Assembly (NCBI GenBank): GCA_021774205.1
Contig: JAJFJI010000310.1
Span: 1-7,190 of the forward strand
DNA length: 7,190 nucleotides
Direction: 5' to 3'
Source of the DNA: Nitrosomonas sp.
Lineage (GTDB): Bacteria > Pseudomonadota > Gammaproteobacteria > Burkholderiales > Nitrosomonadaceae
The notes below the pieces were generated by a model. It made no database searches, was not told the DNA's origin, and was given only the letters and a program-made list of their open reading frames with translations. Within the stretch, counting starts at the first letter, position 1, and every line of letters begins with the position of its first letter. The translations under genes and the position numbers were made by a program. Positions 1-7,057 of the stretch are shown here, one piece after another.

Positions 1-69
1 ATAGCAGTTATCGTCAATAGTATGGCGCTGTTGGTCTCAGACAAAGCGGAAGCAGTACAGAATAAATAG
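1..69 (+). CDS. atpI: ATP synthase accessory protein I (AtpI), C-terminal fragment
   Basis: The first 22 codons of the window are open and end at a TAG stop. They encode a short hydrophobic stretch (IAVIVNSMALLV) followed by a polar tail (SDKAEAVQNK). This fits the end of the last transmembrane helix and cytoplasmic tail of AtpI, a small membrane protein thought to help assemble the c ring. AtpI is not part of the final enzyme. The identification rests mainly on position, 21 nt upstream of atpB, where atpI sits in most proteobacterial atp operons; the fragment is too short for a firm family call. The start lies outside the window, as does any operon promoter. Confidence 0.75.
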   Translation: MAVIVNSMALLVSDKAEAVQNK

Positions 70-90
70 TTTATTTGATAGGCAATAATA

Positions 91-903
91 ATGGCAGTAG
101 AAGAACTCACTCCAACTTCGTATATAAATCATCATTTAACCTACAATACAATACAGGTTGGCGGGAATGAAGGTGCATTCTGGACGTTGCACATAGATAC
201 ACTGATAACTTCAATCATTCTCGGTATCATCGGTCTTGGCACTATATGGTTGATTGTGCGTAAAGCAACGCCAGGTGTGCCAAGCAAACGTCAGGCATTT
301 GTCGAGCTGACAGTAGAATTTATCGATGACCAGGTGAAAAATACTTTTCATGGCAACCGGCATACCTTGGTCGCGCCAATGGCACTGACCATTTTTGTAT
401 GGGTGCTGTTAATGAATACCATGGATATTGTGCCAATCGATATCGCGGCAGCGATAAATGAGCATGTATTTGGGTTGTATTATTGGAAAATCGTGCCAAC
501 CACGGACGTTAACACTACGTTTGCACTTGCATTATCGGTATGGCTGCTAATGCTTTACTTTAACTTGAAGGTTAAGGGAATAGGCGGATGGTCGTATGAG
601 CTTTTTTGTACGCCTTTCGGCAAGAATCCGTTATTGTGGCCGCTCAACTTATTATTTAATTTTGTTGAATACGTATCCAAGCCACTGTCACATTCATTGC
701 GGCTATTTGGCAATATTTACGCAGGTGAAATCATATTCCTATTAATAGGAATGTGGGCGGCAACAGGCGTGGTAGGCACTATCTTTGGTACATTACTGGG
801 GGCCGGCTGGGCCATATTTCACCTTCTTATTGTTACGTTGCAGGCATTTATCTTTATGATGCTAACTGTTGTTTATATTTCAATGGCGCATGAGTCGCAT
901 TAA
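91..903 (+). CDS. atpB: F1Fo-ATP synthase subunit a
   Basis: Subunit a is the membrane stator that forms the two proton half-channels against the c ring. The 270-residue protein is of usual length and has several hydrophobic helices (about residues 36-56, 93-113, 142-160, 182-200, 208-230 and 236-262). The signature HSLRLFGNIYAGE spans residues 201-213. It contains R204, equivalent to the essential E. coli aR210, and E213, equivalent to E219. H244 and Q251 match E. coli H245 and Q252, so the channel residues are complete. The ATG start has a modest AGG ribosome binding site at 80-82, eight bases upstream. A 59-nt spacer separates it from atpE. Nothing suggests a sodium-type or damaged protein. 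Confidence 0.98.
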   Translation: MAVEELTPTSYINHHLTYNTIQVGGNEGAFWTLHIDTLITSIILGIIGLGTIWLIVRKATPGVPSKRQAFVELTVEFIDDQVKNTFHGNRHTLVAPMALTIFVWVLLMNTMDIVPIDIAAAINEHVFGLYYWKIVPTTDVNTTFALALSVWLLMLYFNLKVKGIGGWSYELFCTPFGKNPLLWPLNLLFNFVEYVSKPLSHSLRLFGNIYAGEIIFLLIGMWAATGVVGTIFGTLLGAGWAIFHLLIVTLQAFIFMMLTVVYISMAHESH

Positions 904-962
904 CAAATATCTTTTTAATCTGTTTATCTTAAAGTAACCATCCAACTCGAAAGGAAAATATA
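904..962 (+). promoter_or_regulatory. atpE translation initiation leader with strong ribosome binding site
   Basis: This 59-nt spacer is T-rich in its first half (TCTTTTTAATCTGTTTATCTT) and ends in AAGGAA at 951-956, six bases before the atpE ATG, one of the best Shine-Dalgarno matches in the operon. In E. coli, a U-rich leader upstream of atpE is known to boost translation of the c subunit, which is needed in about ten copies per enzyme. A similar role here is inferred from position and composition only. Confidence 0.45.
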
Positions 963-1235
963 ATGGAGAACGTAGAATACTTAGCATTGATTCAGGCTTA
1001 TACCGGCATTGGTATTGGATTAATGATTGGTCTTGGTGCAGCGGGTGCTTGTATCGGTGTTGGTATTATGTGTAGTCGTTTTTTGGAGGGTGCAGCACGC
1101 CAGCCAGAAATGATTCCAACGTTGCAAGGCAAAGTATTCCTTCTGCTTGGCCTGACTGACGCTTCGTTTATTATTGCTGTGGGCCTCGCAATGTTGTTTG
1201 CATTTGGTAACCCGTTACTTGCTGTGTTGCAATAA
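963..1235 (+). CDS. atpE: F1Fo-ATP synthase subunit c (proteolipid, rotor ring)
   Basis: Subunit c is a helical hairpin; a ring of copies carries protons through the membrane and turns the central shaft. The 90-residue protein shows a glycine-rich first helix (about residues 13-37), the polar loop with R46-Q47-P48 that contacts gamma and epsilon, and a second helix (about 56-82). The proton-carrying carboxylate is D66 in GLTDASF, equivalent to E. coli D61. An Asp followed by Ala, without the Gln/Glu/Ser-Thr set of sodium-binding rings, points to proton coupling. It is slightly longer than the 79-residue E. coli protein, with an extended N-terminus. Two cysteines, C30 and C37, lie in the first helix; C30 falls in a GACIG motif that I recall from other betaproteobacteria. 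Confidence 0.98.
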   Translation: MENVEYLALIQAYTGIGIGLMIGLGAAGACIGVGIMCSRFLEGAARQPEMIPTLQGKVFLLLGLTDASFIIAVGLAMLFAFGNPLLAVLQ

Positions 1236-1272
1236 TGATGCCAGTTTTGGTGTCCATAACTAAGGTTTAGGC

Positions 1273-1746
1273 ATGAATATTAATTTTACGCTAATTTCAC
1301 AGGCGCTGGCCTTTTCAATTTTTATCTGGTTTACGGTCAGGTATGTTTGGCCCCCTCTGTTAGGTGCAATTGAAAGTCGTCAAAAAACAATCGCGGATGG
1401 TCTTGCGGCAGGTGAGCGAGGAAAGCATGATCTAGAGCTTGCTAGTCAACGTTCAACAGAAGTGTTGAAGGAAGCAAAACAGCGCGCGGCTGAGATTATT
1501 GTTCAGGCAGAAAAAAGAGCATCAGAGATTGTCGATAATGCAAAAGTAGCTGCAAAGGAAGAAGGTGATCGTATCCTTATTGGCGCTAAAGCAGATATTG
1601 AACACGAGATGTTTAGTGCCAAAGAAACGCTGCGTCAGCATACAGCTGATTTGGCTGTGGCCGGTGCGGCCAAGATATTGCGTCGAGAAGTTGATGCTAA
1701 AACACACGCAGATCTGCTTGCGGATATTGAAGAAGATTTGAAATAA
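1273..1746 (+). CDS. atpF: F1Fo-ATP synthase subunit b (outer stalk)
   Basis: Subunit b forms the dimeric outer stalk linking subunit a in the membrane to delta and alpha on F1. The 157-residue protein has a single N-terminal membrane helix (about residues 5-22) ending in the typical RYVWPPLL segment. A long, charged, alanine-rich helix follows (about 35-140) and should form the right-handed coiled coil. The C-terminal part (KILRREVDAKTHADLLADIEEDL) is the delta-binding end. Length matches the E. coli protein (156). The ATG is preceded by TAAGG at 1261-1265 with seven-base spacing. Its TAA stop shares its last A with the atpH ATG, indicating translational coupling. Confidence 0.97.
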   Translation: MNINFTLISQALAFSIFIWFTVRYVWPPLLGAIESRQKTIADGLAAGERGKHDLELASQRSTEVLKEAKQRAAEIIVQAEKRASEIVDNAKVAAKEEGDRILIGAKADIEHEMFSAKETLRQHTADLAVAGAAKILRREVDAKTHADLLADIEEDLK

Positions 1747-2282
1747 TGGCTGAAGCAATCACTATTGGCAGGCCTTATGCTGAAGCGGTGTTCAAGTCGG
1801 CACAAGCGAAAAAAACGATTGCGGCATGGTCGGAAATGCTGAAATACGCTGCGGCTGTTTCGAGTGAAGAGCATGTTAGCGCGCTTATTAGTAATCCAAG
1901 TGTTTCGGCGAAGCAAGTGGCCGATATATTTCTTGAGATATGTAAAAATAAGCTGAGCGAAGAAGGTCGTAATCTTATCATGCTGATGGCAGAGAATGGC
2001 CGGCTTGATGTTTTGCCGCAGGTGAGTGAATTGTTTGAGCAATTAAAATCGCAGTATGAAGGTGTGCTGGATGCAAATATTGTTTCTGCGTTTGCATTGA
2101 ATGGCGGGCAATTAAGACAGTTGATCGCCATGCTTGAAAAAAGGTTCAAGCATGAGATAAATGCCAAAGTAAGTGTCGATCCGGAATTAATCGGTGGGGT
2201 CAAAGTTGAAATCGGCGACGAGGTTCTCGATACCTCTGTTCGTGGTAAGCTCGAGGCCATGGCCGTTGCCCTTAAAAGCTAG
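1746..2282 (+). CDS. atpH: F1Fo-ATP synthase subunit delta
   Basis: Delta (the OSCP homologue) sits on top of the alpha/beta hexamer and anchors it to the b dimer. The 178-residue protein has the family opening, with an RPYAEAVFKSA helix at residues 9-19, an all-helical N-terminal domain, and a C-terminal domain carrying the conserved stretch VDPELIGGVKVEIGDEVLD (about 142-160). The start ATG overlaps the atpF stop in a TAATG arrangement and has no strong ribosome binding site of its own, so it probably depends on ribosomes ending atpF. Length is normal (E. coli 177). The stop codon TAG is part of the atpA ribosome binding site. Confidence 0.97.
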   Translation: MAEAITIGRPYAEAVFKSAQAKKTIAAWSEMLKYAAAVSSEEHVSALISNPSVSAKQVADIFLEICKNKLSEEGRNLIMLMAENGRLDVLPQVSELFEQLKSQYEGVLDANIVSAFALNGGQLRQLIAMLEKRFKHEINAKVSVDPELIGGVKVEIGDEVLDTSVRGKLEAMAVALKS

Positions 2283-2285
2283 GAG
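2281..2285 (+). promoter_or_regulatory. atpA ribosome binding site overlapping the atpH stop
   Basis: AGGAG lies nine bases before the atpA ATG, and its first two bases are the last two of the atpH TAG stop. Ribosomes finishing atpH thus end directly on the atpA Shine-Dalgarno sequence, which would favour reinitiation and supports the ATG at 2295 as the atpA start. Confidence 0.75.
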
Positions 2286-2294
2286 TTATTAGAA

Positions 2295-3836
2295 ATGCAG
2301 TTAAATCCATCTGAAATCAGCGAACTAATCAAAAGCAAAATTGAGGGGCTCGCCGATACAGCAGAAGTTCGTACTCAAGGTACTATTGTTTCAGTAACAG
2401 ACGGTATTGTTCGCATACATGGCTTGTCTGATGTGATGCAGGGTGAGATGCTTGAATTCCCTGGCAATACGTTTGGTCTCGCACTCAATCTTGAAAGGGA
2501 TTCAGTTGGTGCTGTGATTATGGGCCCTTATGAGCATATCTCCGAGGGAGACACGGTAAAGTGTACAGGTCGTATTCTTGAAGTTCCAGTCGGGGAAGCG
2601 TTGCTGGGGCGTGTCGTTAATTCTCTTGGGCAGCCAATCGATGGCAAAGGCCCGATAGCCTCACAACAGTCTGAACCGATTGAAAAGATTGCACCGGGTG
2701 TGATATGGCGTCAGTCTGTCGATCAGCCAGTGCAAACTGGACTAAAATCGGTTGATTCGATGGTTCCGGTTGGTCGTGGACAACGGGAGCTGATCATTGG
2801 TGATCGGCAGACGGGTAAAACAGCGGTTGCGATTGATGCCATTATTAATCAGAAAGGTCAGAATATGACCTGCATATACGTTGCGATAGGGCAGAAAGCT
2901 TCTTCTATCGCAAACGTCGTTCGTAAGCTGGAAGAATATGGTGCGATGGCCTACACCATCGTGGTTGCAGCCAGCGCATCGGAATCCGCAGCATTGCAGT
3001 ATATTGCACCTTATTCAGGTTGCACCATGGGTGAATATTTCCGTGATAAAGGTGAAGATGCGCTTATTATTTATGATGATTTAACCAAGCAAGCCTGGGC
3101 ATATCGGCAGGTTTCACTATTGCTACGTCGCCCACCAGGACGAGAGGCCTATCCGGGTGATGTGTTCTATTTGCATTCAAGGTTACTTGAACGTGCAGCG
3201 CGTGTTAATCCTGAGTATGTTGAAAAGGCGACTAATGGCGCAGTAAAAGGAAAAACAGGCTCATTGACAGCATTGCCAATTATCGAAACACAAGCGGGTG
3301 ACGTTACTGCGTTTGTGCCAACTAATGTTATTTCAATCACCGATGGACAGATTTTCTTGGAAACAGATTTGTTTAATGCGGGTATTCGGCCGGCAATTAA
3401 CGCGGGTGTTTCTGTATCTCGTGTTGGTGGCGCTGCACAAACCAAGGTTATCAAAAAACTGGGTGGTGGAATACGACTGGCGCTAGCGCAATACAGAGAG
3501 TTAGCAGCATTTGCTCAATTCGCATCTGACCTTGATGAGGCGACACGTAAGCAGTTAGAGCGCGGGAAGATGGCAACTGAATTGATGAAACAGCCACAGT
3601 ATGCGACACTCAGTATTTCAGAGATGGCGTTGACATTATATGCGGTTAATAAAGGTTACTTTGATGATGTTGAGGTAAACCGAGCATTAGCGTTTGAATC
3701 TGCATTGAAAGGACATGTTAAAAGTCATCATGGTGCAATTCTGGATAAAATTGAGAACACAAAAGAACTGGATGCTGAGACAGAAAAAGCACTTGATGCG
3801 GCAATCCAAGAATTCAAGCAAAACGGAACATACTAA
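2295..3836 (+). CDS. atpA: F1Fo-ATP synthase subunit alpha
   Basis: Alpha alternates with beta in the F1 hexamer and binds nucleotide at the non-catalytic sites. The 513-residue protein equals the E. coli length. In order it has an N-terminal delta/b-binding helix starting MQLNPSEISELI, a beta-barrel domain (about 25-95), the nucleotide-binding domain with Walker A GDRQTGKT at 169-176 (K175) and Walker B LIIYDD at 257-262, then a helical C-terminal domain. R376 in SVSRVGG is the arginine finger that completes the catalytic site on the neighbouring beta. The GDRQTGKT loop is typical of alpha rather than beta. The next gene, atpG, begins only three bases after the stop. No truncation or unusual residues are seen. 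Confidence 0.99.
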   Translation: MQLNPSEISELIKSKIEGLADTAEVRTQGTIVSVTDGIVRIHGLSDVMQGEMLEFPGNTFGLALNLERDSVGAVIMGPYEHISEGDTVKCTGRILEVPVGEALLGRVVNSLGQPIDGKGPIASQQSEPIEKIAPGVIWRQSVDQPVQTGLKSVDSMVPVGRGQRELIIGDRQTGKTAVAIDAIINQKGQNMTCIYVAIGQKASSIANVVRKLEEYGAMAYTIVVAASASESAALQYIAPYSGCTMGEYFRDKGEDALIIYDDLTKQAWAYRQVSLLLRRPPGREAYPGDVFYLHSRLLERAARVNPEYVEKATNGAVKGKTGSLTALPIIETQAGDVTAFVPTNVISITDGQIFLETDLFNAGIRPAINAGVSVSRVGGAAQTKVIKKLGGGIRLALAQYRELAAFAQFASDLDEATRKQLERGKMATELMKQPQYATLSISEMALTLYAVNKGYFDDVEVNRALAFESALKGHVKSHHGAILDKIENTKELDAETEKALDAAIQEFKQNGTY

Positions 3837-3839
3837 CCT

Positions 3840-4730
3840 ATGGCTGGCAGTAGAGAAATACGAACCAAAATAGGCAGCGTTAAAAATACGCAGAAGATTA
3901 CGCGCGCTATGGAAATGGTAGCAGCTTCTAAAATGCGTAAAGCACAGGACCGCATGAAAAAAGCGCGTCCTTACGGTGAAAAAATACGTAATGTTGCCGC
4001 GCATATGAGTCGCGCTTCGGCTGAGTATCGCCATCCTTTTTTAATAGATCGGGATTCCGTAAAACGCGTTGGCATCATCGTTGTTACCTCTGATAAAGGC
4101 CTGTGTGGCGGACTCAATACCAATGTATTGCGAAGATCGCTAAAAGAAATGAAATCATGGGAAGCTGAGGATGAGCAAATAGAAGTTTGTTGTATTGGAA
4201 ATAAAGGCCTGGGTTTCATGAGTCGGTTGGGTGCCAATGTAATTTCACAGGTGGTAGGATTGGGCGATGCGCCTGATATGGAGAAATTAATTGGCGCTGT
4301 AAAGGTTGTTCTGGATGGCTATACAGAGGATCGTTTTGATCGCGTATTTATTTTTTATAATCGCTTCGTCAATACCATGAAGCAAGAGCCAATCATGGAG
4401 CAATTGCTTCCACTTACCGACGAACGAATTCAAGGTAGTGAAGGTGAAAGCGACAGTGAAAGGAAGAATGCAGCATGGGATTATATTTATGAGCCGGAAG
4501 CTAAACCTGTTATTGACGATATTATGGTTCGGTATGTTGAGGCTTTGATTTACCAGGCTGTGGCTGAGAATATGTCATCCGAGCAATCTGCCAGAATGGT
4601 AGCAATGAAGGCTGCTTCGGATAATGCGGGTAGCGTGATAGATGAGTTAACACTTATTTACAATAAAACTCGGCAGGCAGCCATTACCAAGGAGCTGTCA
4701 GAAATAGTCGCTGGCGCGTCAGCTGTTTAA
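3840..4730 (+). CDS. atpG: F1Fo-ATP synthase subunit gamma (central shaft)
   Basis: Gamma is the rotating shaft that passes torque between the c ring and the catalytic beta subunits. The 296-residue protein starts with the conserved coiled-coil helix (REIRTKIGSVKNTQKITRAM, residues 5-24). It carries the TSDKGLCGGLN motif at 83-93 at the start of the Rossmann-like middle domain, and ends with the matching C-terminal helix (TRQAAITKELSEIVAGA, about 277-293). It is about nine residues longer than E. coli gamma, within family range; a polar stretch rich in Glu and Ser around 200-208 is a likely surface loop. Only three bases separate it from atpA, and the nearest purine-rich match (CGGA at 3824-3827) is weak and distant, so translation is probably coupled to atpA. 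Confidence 0.98.
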   Translation: MAGSREIRTKIGSVKNTQKITRAMEMVAASKMRKAQDRMKKARPYGEKIRNVAAHMSRASAEYRHPFLIDRDSVKRVGIIVVTSDKGLCGGLNTNVLRRSLKEMKSWEAEDEQIEVCCIGNKGLGFMSRLGANVISQVVGLGDAPDMEKLIGAVKVVLDGYTEDRFDRVFIFYNRFVNTMKQEPIMEQLLPLTDERIQGSEGESDSERKNAAWDYIYEPEAKPVIDDIMVRYVEALIYQAVAENMSSEQSARMVAMKAASDNAGSVIDELTLIYNKTRQAAITKELSEIVAGASAV

Positions 4731-4904
4731 ATATAGCAACTATTCAGCATTATTCGTAACTATTTAGGCTGTTGTTGTTTGGCTTCAGAACAATTAAATG
4801 TAACCAGTTTGCACATGCAATTGGGCATTTCGACATCGTTATGAAGCTTAGCAGTGGTGAGTTAAGTAATTACCAAATATTTTACTAGTATCAAGGGAAC
4901 GACA
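4731..4904 (+). other. Non-coding gap between atpG and atpD
   Basis: This 174-nt AT-rich stretch interrupts an otherwise tightly packed operon. It contains no convincing gene: the longest ATG frame next to atpD (4841-4888) is 15 codons without a good ribosome binding site. I see a short direct repeat, AACTATT at 4738-4744 and 4758-4764, and only weak promoter-like hexamers (TTGTTG at 4772 with TTAAAT at 4794, 16-base spacing). There is no hairpin followed by a T-run, so no terminator. The last bases hold AAGGGA at 4893-4898, six bases before the atpD ATG, a good ribosome binding site that gives atpD independent translation. Any regulatory role beyond that is unproven. Confidence 0.6.
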
Positions 4905-6284
4905 ATGAGTGAAGGAAAGATTGTTCAGTGTATTGGCGCTGTGATTGATGTCGAATTTTCGCGCGAAGGTATTCCAAAAGTTTACGATGCATTGGCGATG
5001 GAAGGTTCAGACTTGATCCTTGAAGTTCAGCAGCAGTTGGGTGATGGTGTTGTGCGAACGATTGCACTTGGGTCTTCTGATGGATTACGTCGGGGGATGA
5101 TGGTATCGAATACTGGAGAAAAGATTACTGTACCGGTAGGCAAGAAAACACTTGGCCGTATTATGGATGTGCTAGGCAGGCCTATTGACGAGGCAGGAGA
5201 AGTGGTTTCGGAAACCCGCATGCCGATTCATCGTGAAGCACCAAAATTTGATGAGTTAGCGGCGTCTACAGAATTGCTTGAAACTGGTATTAAGGTGATC
5301 GATTTAATTTGCCCCTTTGCGAAAGGTGGTAAAGTTGGCTTATTTGGTGGTGCGGGTGTTGGTAAAACCGTTAACATGATGGAGTTAATTCGCAACATTG
5401 CGATTGAGCATAGTGGTTATTCGGTCTTTGCTGGTGTTGGCGAGCGCACACGAGAAGGAAATGATTTCTATCATGAAATGAAAGATTCCGGCGTGCTTGA
5501 TAAAGTGGCGCTGGTTTATGGTCAAATGAATGAGCCGCCAGGGAATAGATTGAGAGTCGCATTAACTGGCTTAACGATGGCAGAATCTTTCCGGGATGAA
5601 GGTAGTGATGTTTTATTTTTTGTCGATAATATTTATCGCTATACCCTGGCAGGGACGGAAGTATCTGCATTGTTAGGACGTATGCCGTCAGCTGTGGGTT
5701 ATCAGCCAACGCTTGCTGAGGAAATGGGACGCTTGCAAGAACGCATTACCTCAACTAAAACTGGATCGATTACTTCTATTCAGGCTGTTTATGTGCCTGC
5801 GGATGATTTGACTGATCCCTCACCTGCGACAACATTTGGCCATCTGGATGCAACTGTGGTGTTATCTCGTGATATTGCTTCATTGGGAATATACCCTGCG
5901 GTTGATCCTCTTGACTCGACCTCACGCCAATTAGATCCGCAAGTTGTCGGTGAAGATCATTACAATACTGCACATAATGTTCAACAAACCTTACAACGTT
6001 ATAAAGAATTACGTGATATTATCGCGATTCTGGGTATGGATGAACTATCACCTGAAGATAAACTCGCAGTGTCGAGAGCACGTAAAATTCAACGCTTTTT
6101 GTCACAGCCATTTTTCGTTGCTGAAGTATTTACTGGCAGTCCCGGTAAATACGTGTCTTTAAAAGATACGATTAAAGGATTTAAAGGCATTGTCGACGGG
6201 GACTATGATCACCTTCCTGAGCAGGCGTTCTACATGGTGGGTGGAATCGAAGAAGCGATTGAAAAAGCTAAATCAATCCAATAA
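4905..6284 (+). CDS. atpD: F1Fo-ATP synthase subunit beta (catalytic)
   Basis: Beta carries the three catalytic sites where ADP and phosphate are joined to ATP. The 459-residue protein has the N-terminal barrel (about 1-75), Walker A GGAGVGKT at 148-155 with K154, the catalytic glutamate E180 and R181 in GERTREGNDFYHEM, and Walker B ending in D241 (LFFVDN), followed by IYRYTLAGTEVSALLGRMPS. These match E. coli K155, E181, R182 and D242. The C-terminal helical domain holds the torque lever as DELSPED at 379-385 rather than the E. coli DELSEED. Length is as expected (E. coli 460). The ATG is set by AAGGGA six bases upstream. It follows the unusual 174-nt gap after atpG and is separated by 23 nt from atpC. 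Confidence 0.99.
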   Translation: MSEGKIVQCIGAVIDVEFSREGIPKVYDALAMEGSDLILEVQQQLGDGVVRTIALGSSDGLRRGMMVSNTGEKITVPVGKKTLGRIMDVLGRPIDEAGEVVSETRMPIHREAPKFDELAASTELLETGIKVIDLICPFAKGGKVGLFGGAGVGKTVNMMELIRNIAIEHSGYSVFAGVGERTREGNDFYHEMKDSGVLDKVALVYGQMNEPPGNRLRVALTGLTMAESFRDEGSDVLFFVDNIYRYTLAGTEVSALLGRMPSAVGYQPTLAEEMGRLQERITSTKTGSITSIQAVYVPADDLTDPSPATTFGHLDATVVLSRDIASLGIYPAVDPLDSTSRQLDPQVVGEDHYNTAHNVQQTLQRYKELRDIIAILGMDELSPEDKLAVSRARKIQRFLSQPFFVAEVFTGSPGKYVSLKDTIKGFKGIVDGDYDHLPEQAFYMVGGIEEAIEKAKSIQ

Positions 6285-6290
6285 TAAAAC

Positions 6291-6295
6291 GAGAG
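6291..6295 (+). promoter_or_regulatory. Likely atpC ribosome binding site
   Basis: GAGAG is the only purine-rich element between atpD and atpC. It lies 12 bases before the ATG at 6308 and 6 bases before an in-frame TTG at 6302, so spacing alone would favour the TTG, whereas alignment with E. coli epsilon favours the ATG. It therefore does not settle the start by itself. Confidence 0.45.
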
Positions 6296-6307
6296 AATTA
6301 TTTGACA

Positions 6308-6730
6308 ATGGGTACCATCTTTCATCTTGATATTGTCAGCGCGGAAGAATCAATTTATTCTGGTCCTGCTGAGTTTTTAGTAGCGCCCGCGCAGATGGGT
6401 GAAGTCGGCATATATCCGCGACATACACCCATGCTGACACGCATTCAATCAGGTATTGTCCGTATCAAGGCACCGTTGAAGGATGAGGAAAATGTATATG
6501 TTTCTGGTGGCATGTTAGAGGTGCAACCGGATGTTGTAACCATTCTTGCGGATACTGCAGTACGCGGTGCTGACCTTGATGAAGCTAAAGCGATAGAAGC
6601 AAAACGTGCGGCAGAAGAAGCAATAAAAAATCGTAAATCTGAGTTGGATTATGCGCGTGCGCAAGCTGAATTAATTGAGGCAGCAGCGCAATTAGCTGCA
6701 ATAGAGAAGCTTAGAAAGCGCAGTCATTAA
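6308..6730 (+). CDS. atpC: F1Fo-ATP synthase subunit epsilon
   Basis: Epsilon binds gamma and the c ring and can inhibit ATP hydrolysis through its movable C-terminal helices. The 140-residue protein has the N-terminal beta-sandwich (about 1-85), including GEVGIYPRHTPMLTRI and the conserved YVSGGMLEVQPDVVTILADTA segment. A two-helix C-terminal domain (about 90-138) follows, with DLDEAKAIEAKRAAEEA and a lysine/arginine-rich end. I chose ATG 6308 because MGTIFHLDIVSAEE then lines up residue for residue with E. coli MAMTYHLDVVSAEQ (139 residues in total). A TTG at 6302 in the same frame would add two residues and has better spacing to the GAGAG element, so it remains possible. The stop is followed 19 nt later by the operon terminator. 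Confidence 0.96.
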   Translation: MGTIFHLDIVSAEESIYSGPAEFLVAPAQMGEVGIYPRHTPMLTRIQSGIVRIKAPLKDEENVYVSGGMLEVQPDVVTILADTAVRGADLDEAKAIEAKRAAEEAIKNRKSELDYARAQAELIEAAAQLAAIEKLRKRSH

Positions 6731-6749
6731 GATTTATTTACCTATAATT

Positions 6750-6778
6750 AAAAAAGGCGATATAAATCGCCTTTTTTT
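6750..6778 (+). terminator. Rho-independent terminator of the atp operon, possibly bidirectional
   Basis: GGCGAT (6756-6761) pairs perfectly with ATCGCC (6766-6771) around a four-base ATAA loop and is followed by seven T (6772-6778). Six A at 6750-6755 extend the pairing and, read on the minus strand, become a T-run after the same hairpin. The structure can thus end atpC transcription and also stop minus-strand transcripts coming from the pilus gene at the right edge. Confidence 0.93.
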
Positions 6779-7057
6779 GCGAAAAATATTTGAATTGTCG
6801 ATTGAATGGGTGCGCGCCCGAGCAAGGGTTGGTAATTCTAGCGGTTGTGGCTCCCGGCTCCGGCAAAGTTGATCAATCTCCAGGAATGCGTATCAGGTGC
6901 TAAGTTGTATTAGCGTAAACTTGTTAACCGTGTAAGATGCCTTATTCGCGCAAAGTTTTGGAAGCCAAGACGATCTGTCTTGATCAAGTAGGGCTGTGCT
7001 TAAGTTGGATGATTAAATTTATCGGCAAACCAAGGTTTTACATCATATTCCCTGTCT
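6779..7057. other. Intergenic region between convergent atpC and pilU-like gene
   Basis: No convincing gene is present in these 279 bases. A patch at 6806-6864 is about two-thirds G+C, well above its surroundings, and includes a near-palindrome GGGTGCGCGCCC (6808-6819) and a tandem GGCTCC (6849-6854 and 6856-6861). A hairpin CAAGAC/GTCTTG with a five-base loop lies at 6966-6982, next to the palindrome CTTGATCAAG (6979-6988); it lacks a T-run on either side, so it is not a clear terminator. A minus-strand frame is open in pieces across the region but is broken by several stops. It could be decayed coding sequence or chance. Confidence 0.5.

Noticed and set aside
1522..2260. Long minus-strand open frames opposite atpF and atpH
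   Set aside because: They are antisense shadows of well-supported genes, with no recognisable domains and no convincing start signals.
4841..4888. A 15-codon frame in the atpG-atpD gap that could be a leader peptide
   Set aside because: It lacks a convincing ribosome binding site, shows no unusual codon run, and has no attenuator-like hairpin with T-run after it.
5944..6162. A plus-strand 72-codon frame inside atpD in another frame
   Set aside because: It lies wholly inside the conserved beta-subunit coding sequence, and its translation has no recognisable features.
6847..6867. An APGSGK-like reading in the GC-rich patch, resembling a nucleotide-binding P-loop
   Set aside because: The frame is short and bounded by stops, with no surrounding ATPase motifs; a chance match is the simplest explanation.
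6966..6988. Hairpin CAAGAC/GTCTTG as a dedicated terminator for the pilU-like gene
   Set aside because: No T-run follows on the minus strand, and the stem is only six base pairs, so it does not meet the usual pattern.
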